Source: Streptococcus sinensis
GTDB lineage: Bacteria; Bacillota; Bacilli; Lactobacillales; Streptococcaceae
Assembly (NCBI RefSeq): GCF_000767835.1
Contig: NZ_JPEN01000099.1
Coordinates: 9,943-42,083, forward strand
DNA length: 32,141 nt
Reading direction: 5' to 3'
The notes below the pieces were generated by a model that saw nothing but the letters and a program-made list of their open reading frames with translations, had not been told where the DNA came from and searched no databases. A program made the position numbers and the translations under genes. Every line of letters starts with the position of its first letter. Within the stretch, counting starts at the first letter, position 1. Positions 1 to 8,857 of this stretch are shown here, in pieces.

Positions 1-1128
1 TTCGGCGGTGAAATCGTCGCAGCCGGCACGCCTGCGCAAGTGGCTAAGAACAAGAAATCCATCACAGGCCAATACTTATCAGGCAAGCGCGAAATCCCAG
101 TACCGCTGGAACGCCGTGTAGGCAACGGTCGCTTTATCGAGGTGACAGGAGCTCAGGAAAATAACCTGCAGAATATCACGGCCAGATTCCCCTTGGGCAA
201 ATTCATCGCTGTGACGGGAGTTTCTGGATCTGGTAAGTCAACCTTGGTCAACTCTATTCTCAAAAAGGCCATCGCTCAAAAACTCAACCGCAATTCTGCC
301 AAGCCAGGGAAGTTTAAGAAAATCAGCGGCATTGAGCATGTGGACCGCTTGATTGATATTGACCAAAGTCCGATTGGTCGGACACCGCGCTCGAATCCAG
401 CGACCTACACTGGTGTCTTTGACGATATTCGCGATCTGTTTGCCAAGACCAATGAAGCCAAGATTCGCGGCTACAAGAAGGGCCGTTTCAGCTTTAATGT
501 CAAGGGCGGCCGTTGCGAGGCCTGTTCAGGTGATGGAATTATCAAGATTGAGATGCACTTCCTGCCTGACGTCTATGTGGCTTGTGAGGTCTGCCACGGT
601 ACTCGCTACAACAGTGAAACTCTGGAAGTCCACTACAAGGAGAAGAATATTGCCCAAATACTGGACATGACGGTCAATGATGCGGTGGAATTCTTCCAGC
701 ATATTCCCAAGATTGCCCGCAAACTCCAGACTATCAAGGACGTGGGGTTAGGCTATGTGACTCTGGGGCAGCCAGCCACAACCTTGTCGGGTGGTGAAGC
801 CCAGCGGATGAAGCTGGCCAGCGAACTTCACAAGCGCTCGACTGGTAAGTCTTTCTATATCTTGGATGAGCCGACAACGGGTCTGCATTCTGAAGACATT
901 GCCAAGCTCCTTCATGTGTTATCACGCTTTGTGGACGATGGCAATACGGTACTCGTTATCGAGCACAATCTGGATGTCATCAAGACAGCTGACCATATCA
1001 TCGACTTAGGACCAGAAGGCGGTGTCGGTGGTGGTACGATCATCGCGACGGGTACACCGGAAGAAGTCGCTGCAAACTCTGCTAGCTATACTGGCCAGTA
1101 TCTGAAAGGTAAGCTACACATAAAATAG
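1..1128 (+). CDS. uvrA: UvrABC system protein A, C-terminal part (gene starts before the window)
   Basis: This is the DNA-damage recognition ATPase of nucleotide excision repair, which loads UvrB at lesions. The reading frame is already open at base 1, so about 375 C-terminal residues are present. Visible are the second Walker A (GVSGSGKST, about bases 217-240), a four-cysteine zinc module (Cys codons at 514, 523, 583 and 592, a CxxC-x19-CxxC pattern typical of UvrA), the ABC signature LSGGEAQR, the Walker B region LDEPTTGLH and the EHNLDV switch region. The C-terminus ends normally and a hairpin terminator follows. A GTG at base 40 is in frame but lies inside the protein and is not a start. 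The family call is secure; only the N-terminal half is missing because of the window edge. Confidence 0.98.
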   Translation, partial: FGGEIVAAGTPAQVAKNKKSITGQYLSGKREIPVPLERRVGNGRFIEVTGAQENNLQNITARFPLGKFIAVTGVSGSGKSTLVNSILKKAIAQKLNRNSAKPGKFKKISGIEHVDRLIDIDQSPIGRTPRSNPATYTGVFDDIRDLFAKTNEAKIRGYKKGRFSFNVKGGRCEACSGDGIIKIEMHFLPDVYVACEVCHGTRYNSETLEVHYKEKNIAQILDMTVNDAVEFFQHIPKIARKLQTIKDVGLGYVTLGQPATTLSGGEAQRMKLASELHKRSTGKSFYILDEPTTGLHSEDIAKLLHVLSRFVDDGNTVLVIEHNLDVIKTADHIIDLGPEGGVGGGTIIATGTPEEVAANSASYTGQYLKGKLHIK

Positions 1129-1135
1129 TTCATCA

Positions 1136-1169
1136 AAAATCCCTGTTCTTTTCTAAAGATGGGGATTTT
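1136..1169 (+). terminator. intrinsic terminator after uvrA
   Basis: The arms AAAATCCC (1136-1143) and GGGATTTT (1162-1169) pair perfectly, and an inner CTTT/AAAG stem (1148-1151/1155-1158) is possible. The 3' arm ends in a run of four T. It lies just after the uvrA stop codon. Confidence 0.65.
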
Positions 1170-1245
1170 CCGTGTCGGAGAATGCTCGTTGGATTCTAAG
1201 TCCCAGATAAGGCTTATTAAAAAATGCCCTATTTGACTTGTTTTT

Positions 1246-1254
1246 TGATATAAT
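1246..1254 (+). promoter_or_regulatory. extended -10 promoter of pepP
   Basis: TGA followed directly by TATAAT (1249-1254) makes an extended -10 element 29 bases before the pepP ATG. No good -35 lies 17 bases upstream. TTGACT at 1233 is only 10 bases from the -10 and cannot serve as a normal -35. Confidence 0.6.
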
Positions 1255-1282
1255 AAGCTTAGTTATTTCATGGAGGTATTGA

Positions 1283-2344
1283 ATGATATCAAGAGTTGAA
1301 AAGTTTGAAGCTGCATTAGCTCAGACGGAATGTGATGCTGTCCTAGTGACAAATCTGAAGAATATTTACTATCTGACTGGTTTCAGCGGGACAGAAGCGA
1401 CGGTTTTCATCAGTAAAAAGCGCCGAATTTTCCTGACGGATGCGCGCTATACCCTGATTGCTAAAGGAGTGGTTCAGGGCTTTGACATTGTGGAAACGCG
1501 CGATGCGATTGGGGAGATTGCCAAAATCGTTGCGGACGACAAGCTGCAAAAAATCGGTTTTGATGATGAGATTTCCTATGCTTACTTTAAAATGCTGGAA
1601 AGTGTTTTTGCTGGTCATGAACTGGTGCCGATGACAGGTTTTATTGAAAAGCTGCGCATGATTAAGGATGCCCAGGAAATCGAGACCATTCGCAAGGCCT
1701 GCCAGATTTCGGATCAAGCCTTCTTGGATGTGCTGGACTTTATCAAGCCTGGTGAGACGACGGAGTTGGCTGTCATGAACTTTTTGGACGCTCGCATGCG
1801 CCAGCTAGGTGCTTCAGGTGCCTCCTTTGACTTTATCATTGCTTCGGGTTACCGCTCTGCTATGCCTCATGGTGTGGCCAGTGACAAGGTGATTCAGAAG
1901 GGTGAAACTCTGACCATGGACTTTGGCTGCTACTACAATCATTATGTCAGCGATATGACACGAACCATTCATGTGGGGCAGGTGACAGATGAAGAACGGG
2001 AGATTTATGATATTGTTCTTCGCAGCAATCAAGCCCTGATAGAAGTAGCCAAGGCTGGTCTTAGCCGGATTGATTTTGATCGGATTCCGCGTCAGATTAT
2101 TAACGATGCTGGCTACGGTCCTTACTTCAGCCACGGGATTGGCCACGGTATCGGTCTGGACATTCATGAGATTCCTTACTTTGGCAAGTCAGAAGAGCCG
2201 ATTGAAGCGGGCATGGTTCTGACAGATGAGCCAGGGATTTATCTGGATGGGAAATACGGTGTCCGTATCGAAGATGATCTTCTCATCACCGAAACAGGCT
2301 GTGAAGTCTTGACTCTTGCGCCGAAAGAGTTGATTGTTATTTGA
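1283..2344 (+). CDS. pepP: Xaa-Pro peptidase (aminopeptidase P / prolidase type, M24B)
   Basis: This is a cytoplasmic metallopeptidase that removes residues next to proline, helping recycle peptides. The 353-residue protein has the creatinase N-terminal domain (about 1-125) and the pita-bread M24 catalytic domain (about 130-350). The expected two-metal ligands are all present: D213, D224, H288 (in HGIGHGIG), E316 (in TDEPG) and E330 (in RIEDD), plus H196 near the substrate site. The length matches the short PepP of lactic acid bacteria. The ATG at 1283 is preceded by GGAGG (1272-1276). The gene lies directly upstream of efp, a common Firmicutes order; translation factor and proline peptidase both deal with proline-rich sequences, though a functional link is inference. 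Prolidase (PepQ) is the alternative name for a close relative. Confidence 0.92.
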   Translation: MISRVEKFEAALAQTECDAVLVTNLKNIYYLTGFSGTEATVFISKKRRIFLTDARYTLIAKGVVQGFDIVETRDAIGEIAKIVADDKLQKIGFDDEISYAYFKMLESVFAGHELVPMTGFIEKLRMIKDAQEIETIRKACQISDQAFLDVLDFIKPGETTELAVMNFLDARMRQLGASGASFDFIIASGYRSAMPHGVASDKVIQKGETLTMDFGCYYNHYVSDMTRTIHVGQVTDEEREIYDIVLRSNQALIEVAKAGLSRIDFDRIPRQIINDAGYGPYFSHGIGHGIGLDIHEIPYFGKSEEPIEAGMVLTDEPGIYLDGKYGVRIEDDLLITETGCEVLTLAPKELIVI

Positions 2345-2369
2345 GAATTGTCAGGCTTTATGGTACAAT
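2341..2369 (+). promoter_or_regulatory. promoter of the efp operon, overlapping the pepP stop
   Basis: TTGAGA (2341-2346) and TACAAT (2364-2369) are separated by 17 bases, with TG at 2361 making an extended -10. The -35 hexamer contains the pepP stop codon, so efp has its own promoter while read-through from pepP is also possible. Confidence 0.65.
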
Positions 2370-2405
2370 AAAGAGTAAATTATTTATTAAAGAGGTAAAA
2401 AACAA

Positions 2406-2966
2406 ATGATTGAAGCAAGCAAGCTGAGAGCTGGAATGACTTTTGAAACAGCAGATGGAAAACTCATCCGCGTGTTGGAAGCAAGTCACCACAAACCAGG
2501 TAAGGGAAATACAATCATGCGTATGAAATTGCGTGATGTCCGTACAGGCTCTACTTTTGATACTAGCTACCGTCCAGAAGAAAAATTTGAACAAGCGATT
2601 ATCGAAACAGTACCAGCACAATACTTGTACCAAATGGATGATACAGCTTATTTCATGAATACTGAGACCTATGACCAATACGAAATTCCAGTAGTCAATG
2701 TAGAAGAAGAGCTGAAATTCATCCTTGAAAACTCAGACGTGAAAATCCAATTCTACGGAACAGAAGTGATTGGTGTAACAGTGCCGACAACTGTTGAATT
2801 GGTCGTAACAGACACACAACCGTCAATCAAGGGCGCAACTGTAACAGGTTCTGGTAAGCCAGCTACTCTTGAAACGGGTCTTGTCGTCAACGTACCTGAC
2901 TTCATCGAAGTTGGTCAAAAACTGATTATCAACACTGCAGAAGGAACTTACGTTTCTCGTGCGTAA
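2406..2966 (+). CDS. efp: translation elongation factor P
   Basis: EF-P binds stalled ribosomes between the P and E sites and promotes peptide bond formation at polyproline stretches. The 186-residue protein has the normal three-domain length: an N-terminal KOW-like domain (about 1-62) and two OB-fold domains. The tip loop that reaches the peptidyl-transferase centre reads HHKPGKGN, with Lys33 at the position that is modified in many bacteria. Which modification, if any, is used here cannot be read from this window because no modification enzyme gene is present. The ATG at 2406 has an AAAGAGG ribosome site about 8 bases upstream. It is the first gene of a likely operon with gls24 and nusB, with a 30-base gap to gls24. 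Confidence 0.97.
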   Translation: MIEASKLRAGMTFETADGKLIRVLEASHHKPGKGNTIMRMKLRDVRTGSTFDTSYRPEEKFEQAIIETVPAQYLYQMDDTAYFMNTETYDQYEIPVVNVEEELKFILENSDVKIQFYGTEVIGVTVPTTVELVVTDTQPSIKGATVTGSGKPATLETGLVVNVPDFIEVGQKLIINTAEGTYVSRA

Positions 2967-2996
2967 TTTCACTCTTTCAGATAGAAAGGAATTCTT

Positions 2997-3386
2997 ATGG
3001 CAAACGAACAATTAGGCGAAATCGTCATTGCGCCACGAGTTTTGGAAAAAATCATTGCCATTGCTACGGCAAAGGTGGAGGGCGTTCATTCTTTTGCGAA
3101 TAAAAGCATGTCAGACAGCCTCTCTATGCGCACGCTCGGACGCGGTGTTGCTCTTCATACTGATGAAAGTGGCGATGTGACCGTTGACATCTACCTGTAT
3201 CTGGAGTACGGTATCAGTGTGCCAACAGTTGCAGTTGCGATTCAAAAAGCGGTCAAAAGCGCTGTTAATGATATGGCTGAGGTGGAACTGTCAGCGGTGA
3301 ATATTCACGTTGCAGGCATTGTCCCAGAAAAATCTCCAAAACCAGATTTGAAAGATCTATTTGATGAGGATTTCCTCAATGAGTAA
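2997..3386 (+). CDS. Asp23/Gls24 family envelope stress protein
   Basis: This 129-residue protein belongs to the Asp23/Gls24 (DUF322) family, small proteins associated with the cell envelope and alkaline or general stress in Gram-positive bacteria. The typical features are an opening beta-strand and helix ([23 protein letters not shown]), a basic middle with RTLGRGV, the [10 protein letters not shown] strand and a C-terminal helix-strand unit ending VNIHVAGI. The acidic tail ([10 protein letters not shown]) overlaps the start of nusB by 8 bases, so the two are probably translationally coupled. In streptococci this copy between efp and nusB is the conserved single-gene form. Biochemical function is not established. 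Confidence 0.9.
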   Translation: MANEQLGEIVIAPRVLEKIIAIATAKVEGVHSFANKSMSDSLSMRTLGRGVALHTDESGDVTVDIYLYLEYGISVPTVAVAIQKAVKSAVNDMAEVELSAVNIHVAGIVPEKSPKPDLKDLFDEDFLNE

Positions 3387-3804
3387 GGTAATTGTAGATT
3401 CAAGACGTGATTTACGGGAGAGAGCATTTCAGGCTTTAATGAGCTTGGAATATGATGGAGATACAGTTGAGGCTTGCCGCTTTGCTTATCTACACGATAA
3501 GGAAGAAGAGGAGCAAGTTGAACTCCCTCTTTTCTTGCTCAATCTGGTCAATGGCGTCATGCAATCCAAGAGCGAGTTAGATGACGAGATTGGTCGGTAT
3601 TTGAAGGCTGGCTGGACCTTGGATCGCTTGACTCTAGTCGAGAAAAACATTCTGCGCTTAGGTTTGTATGAATTAGTGGAATATGATGAAACTCCGCAGC
3701 TTGTCGCTGTCAACGAAGCGATTGAGTTAGCAAAAAAATTCTCAGATGAAAAATCAAGTAAGTTTATCAATGGAATTTTGAGTCACTTTATTACTGAAGA
3801 ATGA
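3379..3804 (+). CDS. nusB: transcription antitermination factor NusB
   Basis: NusB binds boxA RNA together with ribosomal protein S10 and supports rRNA transcription antitermination. The 141-residue all-helical protein shows the family pattern: [18 protein letters not shown] at the start, then [43 protein letters not shown] near the C-terminus. I chose the ATG at 3379 because it gives the usual [10 protein letters not shown] start and has GAGGA at 3366-3370 with good spacing; a TTG 18 bases upstream would add an unsupported extension. The start lies inside the end of gls24. A strong terminator follows at once, ending the efp-gls24-nusB operon. Confidence 0.96.
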   Translation: MSKVIVDSRRDLRERAFQALMSLEYDGDTVEACRFAYLHDKEEEEQVELPLFLLNLVNGVMQSKSELDDEIGRYLKAGWTLDRLTLVEKNILRLGLYELVEYDETPQLVAVNEAIELAKKFSDEKSSKFINGILSHFITEE

Positions 3805-3833
3805 AGATTGGGGCGCCTGCCTCAGTCTTTTTT
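3805..3833 (+). terminator. intrinsic terminator after nusB
   Basis: AGATTGGGG (3805-3813) pairs with CCTCAGTCT (3820-3828), allowing two G-T pairs, with a 6-base loop and a T-run to 3833. It starts one base after the nusB stop. Confidence 0.85.
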
Positions 3834-3871
3834 ACTTTTTGCCAGTTGTAGTTGCAGACAAACTGTAGAAA

Positions 3872-4162
3872 AGCTTCCGTTATAGAGGTCTATGGCTGGA
3901 ACAGCCTATCTTGCTATATGTTAACGGCAATCTAGGTCTCAGCTGGCCACTTTTGCTATAGTTTTGTGGCAACCTAGACCTCGGTTGGCCGTTTTCCTAT
4001 AGTTTCATGGCAACCTAGACCTCGGCTGGCCACTTTTGCTATAGTTTTGTGGCAACTTAGGCCTAGTCTAGCCACTTTTCCTATAGATTCATGGCAACTT
4101 AGGTCTAGGCTGGTTACTTTTCCTATAAATTCATGACAATCTAGACCTCGAACGATCTTTTC
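3872..4162. repeat. about seven tandem copies of a ~42-bp imperfect repeat
   Basis: Abutting units start at 3914, 3956, 3997, 4039, 4081 and 4123 (lengths 42, 41, 42, 42, 42 and 40), with a more degenerate unit at 3872-3913. A unit opens with CTATAG, continues TTTCATGGCAACCTAGACC, then TCGGCTGGCCACTTTTC. The TGGC...GCCA segments inside most units can pair, so each transcript copy could form a small hairpin followed by four U. All frames contain frequent stop codons, so the array is not a coding repeat. There are no unique spacers between copies, which excludes a CRISPR. The array lies between the nusB terminator and an insertion-sequence remnant. Function is unknown. Confidence 0.85.
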
Positions 4163-4310
4163 ATTTCTGTTTATAGGATAAATCGCTCTTCGGTCAACCT
4201 GTCGTCAAAAGTAAGTGTCGGATGAGGGGAAAATTTTGTGTCTTTTCCTTTTGAAGGAGAGGAGGAAGAGTTAGCAAGAGGATATATTTTTTGGGGATAA
4301 ATTGAAATAA

Positions 4311-4735
4311 AAAGTACAACCTTTTTAAAACTTTATCTCTAAGTGCTTTAAATGCTGTCTTGTGACTCAGGCATTTTCTGGGACGATGGTTAATAGCCAG
4401 TAGGTATCATTAAGTGATTTTTCAGTAATTGTTGCCAAATCAGTTTTCTTCGGGAAACACTCACGAAGAAGACCATTGGCAATCAAGAAAAAGGTGCTTG
4501 ACTATCTTACTTAGATTCGAGTCTAGATCCAGCTTTCTCTTTCGCCCACAGTGTGATTTTGCAAGTTTATAAGCTGCTTGTGCTTTGTTGGGAGTTTAGT
4601 ATGACGTTTCCATTCCCGACTAATGCTGGAAGGATGACGATGAAGTAATTTTCCGATTTGAGAAAAATTCAGTCCTTTTGTACGGTAAATCAGAATAGTT
4701 TCACGTTCATCTATGGTAAAATGGTGGTAGCTCAT
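4311..4735 (-). pseudogene. IS30-family transposase, frameshifted and lacking the DDE core
   Basis: Starting at the ATG complementary to 4733-4735, the minus strand encodes a typical IS30 N-terminus: MSYHHFTIDERETILIYR followed by a helix-turn-helix with HRHPSSISREWKRH. The frame then shifts: a second frame continues with NKAQAAYKLAKSHCGRKRKL and ends near HLFLD. Without the expected DDE catalytic region the sequence jumps at about 4471-4480 to a C-terminal segment, NGLLRECFPKKTDL, then after another frameshift NHRPRKCLSHKTAF. That last motif is characteristic of IS30 transposase C-termini. Two frameshifts and one large deletion make it non-functional. A 70-71-residue open frame (4523-4735) remains but has no likely role. 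Confidence 0.85.
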
Positions 4736-4808
4736 AAGATTTCCTTTCGTAACTAGTTGGCTCAATTCTATTTTACTAGAAAATCTTATGAGTTTTTATT
4801 GTGCACTT
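4311..4808 (-). mobile_element. IS30-family insertion sequence, internally deleted remnant
   Basis: The transposase remnant on the minus strand is bounded by short degenerate terminal-repeat-like sequences: AAAGTACAAC at 4311-4320 and, in inverse orientation, a sequence around 4801-4808 reading AAGTGCAC on the minus strand. The element is only about 500 bases against roughly 1.0-1.1 kb for an intact relative, so about half is missing. The missing part is the catalytic core, so the copy cannot move by itself. The exact ends are uncertain because both have decayed. The flanks 4163-4310 and 4809-4915 hold nothing I can recognise. Confidence 0.75.
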
Positions 4809-4915
4809 ATATTGTAGATTCAAGAGTTAAAACTTCAAATGATACTTGCTTATCCTTTGAAAGGGATCTAAAATCATACATAAAGTTTTGGAATAAAAAA
4901 TGATGTCTGAAAACC

Positions 4916-4944
4916 TTTACATTTTAATAGATAATCTGTATAAT
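4916..4944 (+). promoter_or_regulatory. promoter of the pullulanase gene
   Basis: TTTACA (4916-4921) and TATAAT (4939-4944) are separated by 17 bases, a good sigma-A promoter. The expected start of transcription is near 4951, giving a leader of about 55 bases. Confidence 0.8.
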
Positions 4945-4949
4945 AAATA

Positions 4950-4964
4950 CAGAAAACGTTTGCA
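4950..4964 (+). promoter_or_regulatory. catabolite-responsive element (CcpA site) at the pullulanase start site
   Basis: CAGAAAACGTTTGCA matches the cre pattern (WTGNAANCGNWNNCW) at the core, differing at the first two positions. It lies across the predicted transcription start, a position typical for CcpA repression when a preferred sugar is present. Confidence 0.65.
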
Positions 4965-5006
4965 TACGTATTTTCTATAGGAAAAAATAAAGGAGTTTTT
5001 TTATTT

Positions 5007-8000
5007 ATGAAAAGAAACTATCGTCTACAGTCTCGGACGAGTGAAAAGCGTCATTATTTTGGGATTCGTCGCTTAAAAGTCGGAGTAGCATCTGTCGTAA
5101 TTGCATCTAGCTTCCTTTTTGGAGGTGCCCAGTTAGCCAAAGCGGATGAAACAAAGGCTACGACTAGCCCTGCAACGGAAGCAGTATCAGCTGCTAATTC
5201 GGAAGTTTTGCCTAAGCCAGCAGGTGAAGCAAAAGCCGAGGAAGTGGATAGTTCAGCTAAAAAAGAAAGTTCAGAACAGGGAAGCTTAGGGCAAGCTGCT
5301 TTAGCAGAGGCGGTGCCAAGTCAATCTCCTGAAAATACAGAGGTACAGGAGTCGAAAGGAGCTAGTGCAGCTCCAGAAGCAGCTGGGCAGGAAGCAACGG
5401 AAGCTGCAGTGTCTAGTGAAAAAGACAAACAAGAGGCTGTTAGTCAGCCACTTGCTTCGGAAGCTTCTGCAAAAGCTGCTATTGAAGAAGGTCATATTCG
5501 TTTCCATTTCAAAACCTTACCATCGCAGAATCTAGATAGTTTAGGCTTATGGACCTGGGATGATGTCGAAACACCTTCTAGTCAAAAGGGAGGTTGGCCG
5601 ACTGGAGCGACCAGCTTTGCAACAGCCAAAAAAGATGATTACGGTTATTACCTTGATGTCAAGATGGCTGAGAAACGAAGCAAGATTAGTCTTTTAATCA
5701 ATAATACGGCAGGCCAAAATATTACAGGTGATAAGACAGTTGAGCTGCTGAGCCCTCAGATGAATGAGGTTTGGTTTGACAAAGATTATAATCCTCATAC
5801 CTCCGAGCCTTTGAAAGAAGGAATGCTTCGGATCAACTACTATCGTACAGATGGTCAGTATGATAAGAAATCCCTCTGGCTCTGGGGAGATGTGCAACAT
5901 CCAGGTCAAAATTGGCCAGATGGCGTAGACTTTGAAAAGACTGGGAAATACGGTCGCTATGTAGATGTTCCCCTGAAAGAAGCTGCAAAGATGATTGGTT
6001 TCCTGCTCTTAGATGAAAGCAAGTCCGGCGACGATGTAAAGATTCAAAATCAGGATTATAATTTTGCAAATTTGGGTAAGACCAGCCAGATTTTCTTGCG
6101 TGATGCGGATCCAACGGTTTATACCAACCCTTACTTTGTCAATGATATCCGCATGACAGGAGCCCAGCATGTTAGCTTGACAGAGATTGAGGCGACCTTC
6201 TCTACCTTAGAAAATGCTAAAAAAGAAGATATTCTGAAAAACCTGAAAATTACCAACAAGGATGGCGGCGAAGTCGCTGTTAAAGATGTGGCTCTGAATC
6301 CTAAGAATAAAAGTGCCAAATTGATTGGTGATTTTAACCAAGCTCAGTCACCTTATCTCATCAAATATGGCAACGACCAATTCAAAACCAGCATGAATTG
6401 GCAACTGAAGGACAGTATTTACAAGTATGATGGCGAATTGGGAGCGCGTGTTTCTCAAGCGGGCAAACAAGTGGACCTAACCTTCTGGTCACCAAGTGCG
6501 GACCAAGTTGATTTGGTAGTCTATGACAAAGAAAATCAGAATAAGGTCCTTGGTCGCCTGGCTATGCAGAAAGGAGAATCTGGCACATGGACCAGCAGCC
6601 TGACGCCTGAGAGCGGTCTAGGAATTTCTGACTATCGTGGGTACTTCTATCATTATGAAATTACTCGCGGCGGCAAAAAAGTTCTTGTGCTGGATCCCTA
6701 TGCCAAGTCTTTAGCCGCTTGGAACAGTGAAGATGCGGACAAGGGAGATGCCTACAAGATTGCCAAGGCGGCCTTTGTAGATCCAAGTGAATATGGACCA
6801 AAAGACCTGACCTATGCCAATATTCCGAACTTTAAGAAGCGGGAAGATGCCTTGATTTATGAGGCCCATGTTCGTGATTTCACTTCAGATCCAGCTATTT
6901 CAAAGGATTTGAAATCTCAATTTGGAACCTTCTCAGCTTTCATTGAGAAATTGGATTATTTGAAAGACTTGGGAGTGACCCACGTTCAGCTCTTGCCAGT
7001 TCTGAGTTACTACTTTGTAAATGAGCTGAAAAATGCTGAGCGCATGGACAAGTACGCTTCCAGCAACAGCAACTACAACTGGGGTTATGACCCGCAAAAC
7101 TACTTCTCACTGACGGGCATGTACTCCAGCGCGCCGACAGATCCAGCCAAGCGCATTGAGGAATTCAAAAATCTTGTCAACGAAATTCATAAGCGTGGCA
7201 TGGGCGTTATCATGGACGTGGTCTATAATCATACGGCTAAGACATCTATCTTTGAAGATTTAGAGCCAAATTACTACCACTTTATGGATGCGGATGGGAC
7301 GCCGAGAACTAGCTTTGGTGGCGGCCGCTTGGGGACTACTCACTATATGAGCAGACGGATCTTGGTGGATTCGATCAAGTATCTGACAGAGCAGTATAAG
7401 GTAGATGGTTTCCGCTTTGATATGATGGGAGACCATGATGCAGAGTCCATCCAAAAGGCCTTTGAAGAAGCTAAAAAGCTCAATCCAAATCTCATTATGC
7501 TGGGTGAGGGGTGGAAGACTTATGCAGGTGATGAAAATAAAGCTGTCCAGCCTGCTGACCAATCTTGGATGAAGTCAACAGACACGGTGGCTGTCTTCTC
7601 AGATGATATTCGCAACACCTTGAAATCTGGTTACCCTAATGAAGGAACGCCAGCCTTTATCACTGGCGGCAAACGCAATGTGGAAAATGTCTTCAAAAAC
7701 ATCAAGGCGCAGCCAACCAATTTCGAGGCAGATAGCCCAGGGGATGTGATCCAATACATTGCGGCCCATGATAATCTGACCCTCTTTGATATCATTGCCC
7801 AGTCAATCAAGAAAGATCCGGCAGTCGCTGCTAATAATCAAGAGATTCATCGCCGTCTGCGCCTAGGAAATCTGATGATGCTGACTTCGCAAGGGACACC
7901 ATTTATCCACTCTGGTCAAGAGTACGGCCGGACCAAGCAATTCCGCGATCCTGCCTATAAATATCCTGTCTCCGAAGACAAGGTTCCAAACAAAGCGCAT

Positions 8001-8780
8001 TTGTTGACCAATGAGGACGGCACGCCGTTTGAATACCCGTATTTCATTCATGATTCTTATGATTCGAGCGATGCGGTCAATCATTTTGACTGGATCAAGG
8101 CGACTGATGCGGAGAAGTTCCCTGAAAATGCCAAGAGCCGTGCCTATATGAAAGGCTTGATTGCCCTGCGCAAATCAACGGATGCCTTTACCCGCGGCTC
8201 CAAAGCAGAAGTGGATCAAAATGTGACTCTCATTACCCAGCCTGGCAAGGATGGCATTGAGAAAGAAGATCTTGTCCTTGGCTACCAAGTAGTTGCTTCG
8301 AATGGAGATATTTATGCAGTCTTTGTCAATGCGGATAAAAAGGAGCGAAACTTCAACTTTGGTGAAGCCTACAAACATCTAGCAGGCGCAGAGGTTGTGG
8401 CTGATGGCAATACCGCAGGAGTCACAGCTATTTCGAATCCAGCTGGTGTCACTAGAAACAGTAATGGTTTGACTCTAGCTCCGCTGACAGCGACAATTTT
8501 GCGGATTAAAAAGGCGAATCCAGCTCAAGAAGAAAAACCTCAAGACACCGCTAAAGACATTCAACAAGAACAGTCTGCTGCTTCAGCTAAAAATAGCACG
8601 CAAGCTTTATCAGCAAACGCACAAAAACCTCTTGCTTCAGGGGTCTCAGAGGTAAAAGAAGCGACCGGTCAGGCCGAAGATACTTTGCCAAAAACTGGTA
8701 CAAGAGCTTCTCTATTGGCAGTTCTAGGTGGCTTCCTGATATTCTTAGCCGGCCTACTAACTTTTAGAAAGAGACAGTAA
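5007..8780 (+). CDS. pulA: cell-wall-anchored pullulanase (GH13, CBM41 tandem, LPXTG)
   Basis: This surface enzyme cleaves alpha-1,6 branches of pullulan, starch or glycogen, supplying maltodextrins. The 1257-residue protein has a YSIRK-like long signal peptide (YFGIRRLKVGVASV near residue 18-31; cleavage probably near ADE at 45-48), a low-complexity Ala/Glu-rich linker (50-160), two CBM41 starch-binding modules (about 162-262 and 272-372, with WTWDDV and WLWGDV), a further beta-domain, a CBM48-like module (about 480-580) and a GH13 catalytic barrel. Key motifs are YNWGYDP (690-696), DVVYNH (737-742), the nucleophile D805 in GFRFDM, the acid/base E834 in LGEGW and D922 in AAHDN. It ends with LPKTG (1227-1231), a hydrophobic segment and RKRQ for sortase anchoring. 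It resembles pneumococcal SpuA in architecture. Start has AAAGGAG upstream. The gene stands alone between terminators and its promoter carries a cre, so glucose repression is likely. Confidence 0.95.
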   Translation: MKRNYRLQSRTSEKRHYFGIRRLKVGVASVVIASSFLFGGAQLAKADETKATTSPATEAVSAANSEVLPKPAGEAKAEEVDSSAKKESSEQGSLGQAALAEAVPSQSPENTEVQESKGASAAPEAAGQEATEAAVSSEKDKQEAVSQPLASEASAKAAIEEGHIRFHFKTLPSQNLDSLGLWTWDDVETPSSQKGGWPTGATSFATAKKDDYGYYLDVKMAEKRSKISLLINNTAGQNITGDKTVELLSPQMNEVWFDKDYNPHTSEPLKEGMLRINYYRTDGQYDKKSLWLWGDVQHPGQNWPDGVDFEKTGKYGRYVDVPLKEAAKMIGFLLLDESKSGDDVKIQNQDYNFANLGKTSQIFLRDADPTVYTNPYFVNDIRMTGAQHVSLTEIEATFSTLENAKKEDILKNLKITNKDGGEVAVKDVALNPKNKSAKLIGDFNQAQSPYLIKYGNDQFKTSMNWQLKDSIYKYDGELGARVSQAGKQVDLTFWSPSADQVDLVVYDKENQNKVLGRLAMQKGESGTWTSSLTPESGLGISDYRGYFYHYEITRGGKKVLVLDPYAKSLAAWNSEDADKGDAYKIAKAAFVDPSEYGPKDLTYANIPNFKKREDALIYEAHVRDFTSDPAISKDLKSQFGTFSAFIEKLDYLKDLGVTHVQLLPVLSYYFVNELKNAERMDKYASSNSNYNWGYDPQNYFSLTGMYSSAPTDPAKRIEEFKNLVNEIHKRGMGVIMDVVYNHTAKTSIFEDLEPNYYHFMDADGTPRTSFGGGRLGTTHYMSRRILVDSIKYLTEQYKVDGFRFDMMGDHDAESIQKAFEEAKKLNPNLIMLGEGWKTYAGDENKAVQPADQSWMKSTDTVAVFSDDIRNTLKSGYPNEGTPAFITGGKRNVENVFKNIKAQPTNFEADSPGDVIQYIAAHDNLTLFDIIAQSIKKDPAVAANNQEIHRRLRLGNLMMLTSQGTPFIHSGQEYGRTKQFRDPAYKYPVSEDKVPNKAHLLTNEDGTPFEYPYFIHDSYDSSDAVNHFDWIKATDAEKFPENAKSRAYMKGLIALRKSTDAFTRGSKAEVDQNVTLITQPGKDGIEKEDLVLGYQVVASNGDIYAVFVNADKKERNFNFGEAYKHLAGAEVVADGNTAGVTAISNPAGVTRNSNGLTLAPLTATILRIKKANPAQEEKPQDTAKDIQQEQSAASAKNSTQALSANAQKPLASGVSEVKEATGQAEDTLPKTGTRASLLAVLGGFLIFLAGLLTFRKRQ

Positions 8781-8857
8781 CCATTCGACTCTGCAGTACA
8801 ATGCTTCCTTGTGTAGCTTTGTGAGAAATCACTGTTTCGAAGGAACGATAGATAAAG

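Noticed and set aside
1233-1238. TTGACT as -35 of pepP
   Set aside because: Only 10 bases from TATAAT; the promoter is better explained as an extended -10.
1212-1258. 8-bp inverted repeat (GCTTATTA / TAATAAGC) around the pepP promoter
   Set aside because: AT-rich and widely spaced, likely chance; no regulator in the window points to it.
3872-4162. Possible CRISPR array
   Set aside because: The repeated units abut with no unique spacers between them, vary among themselves and have no cas genes nearby.
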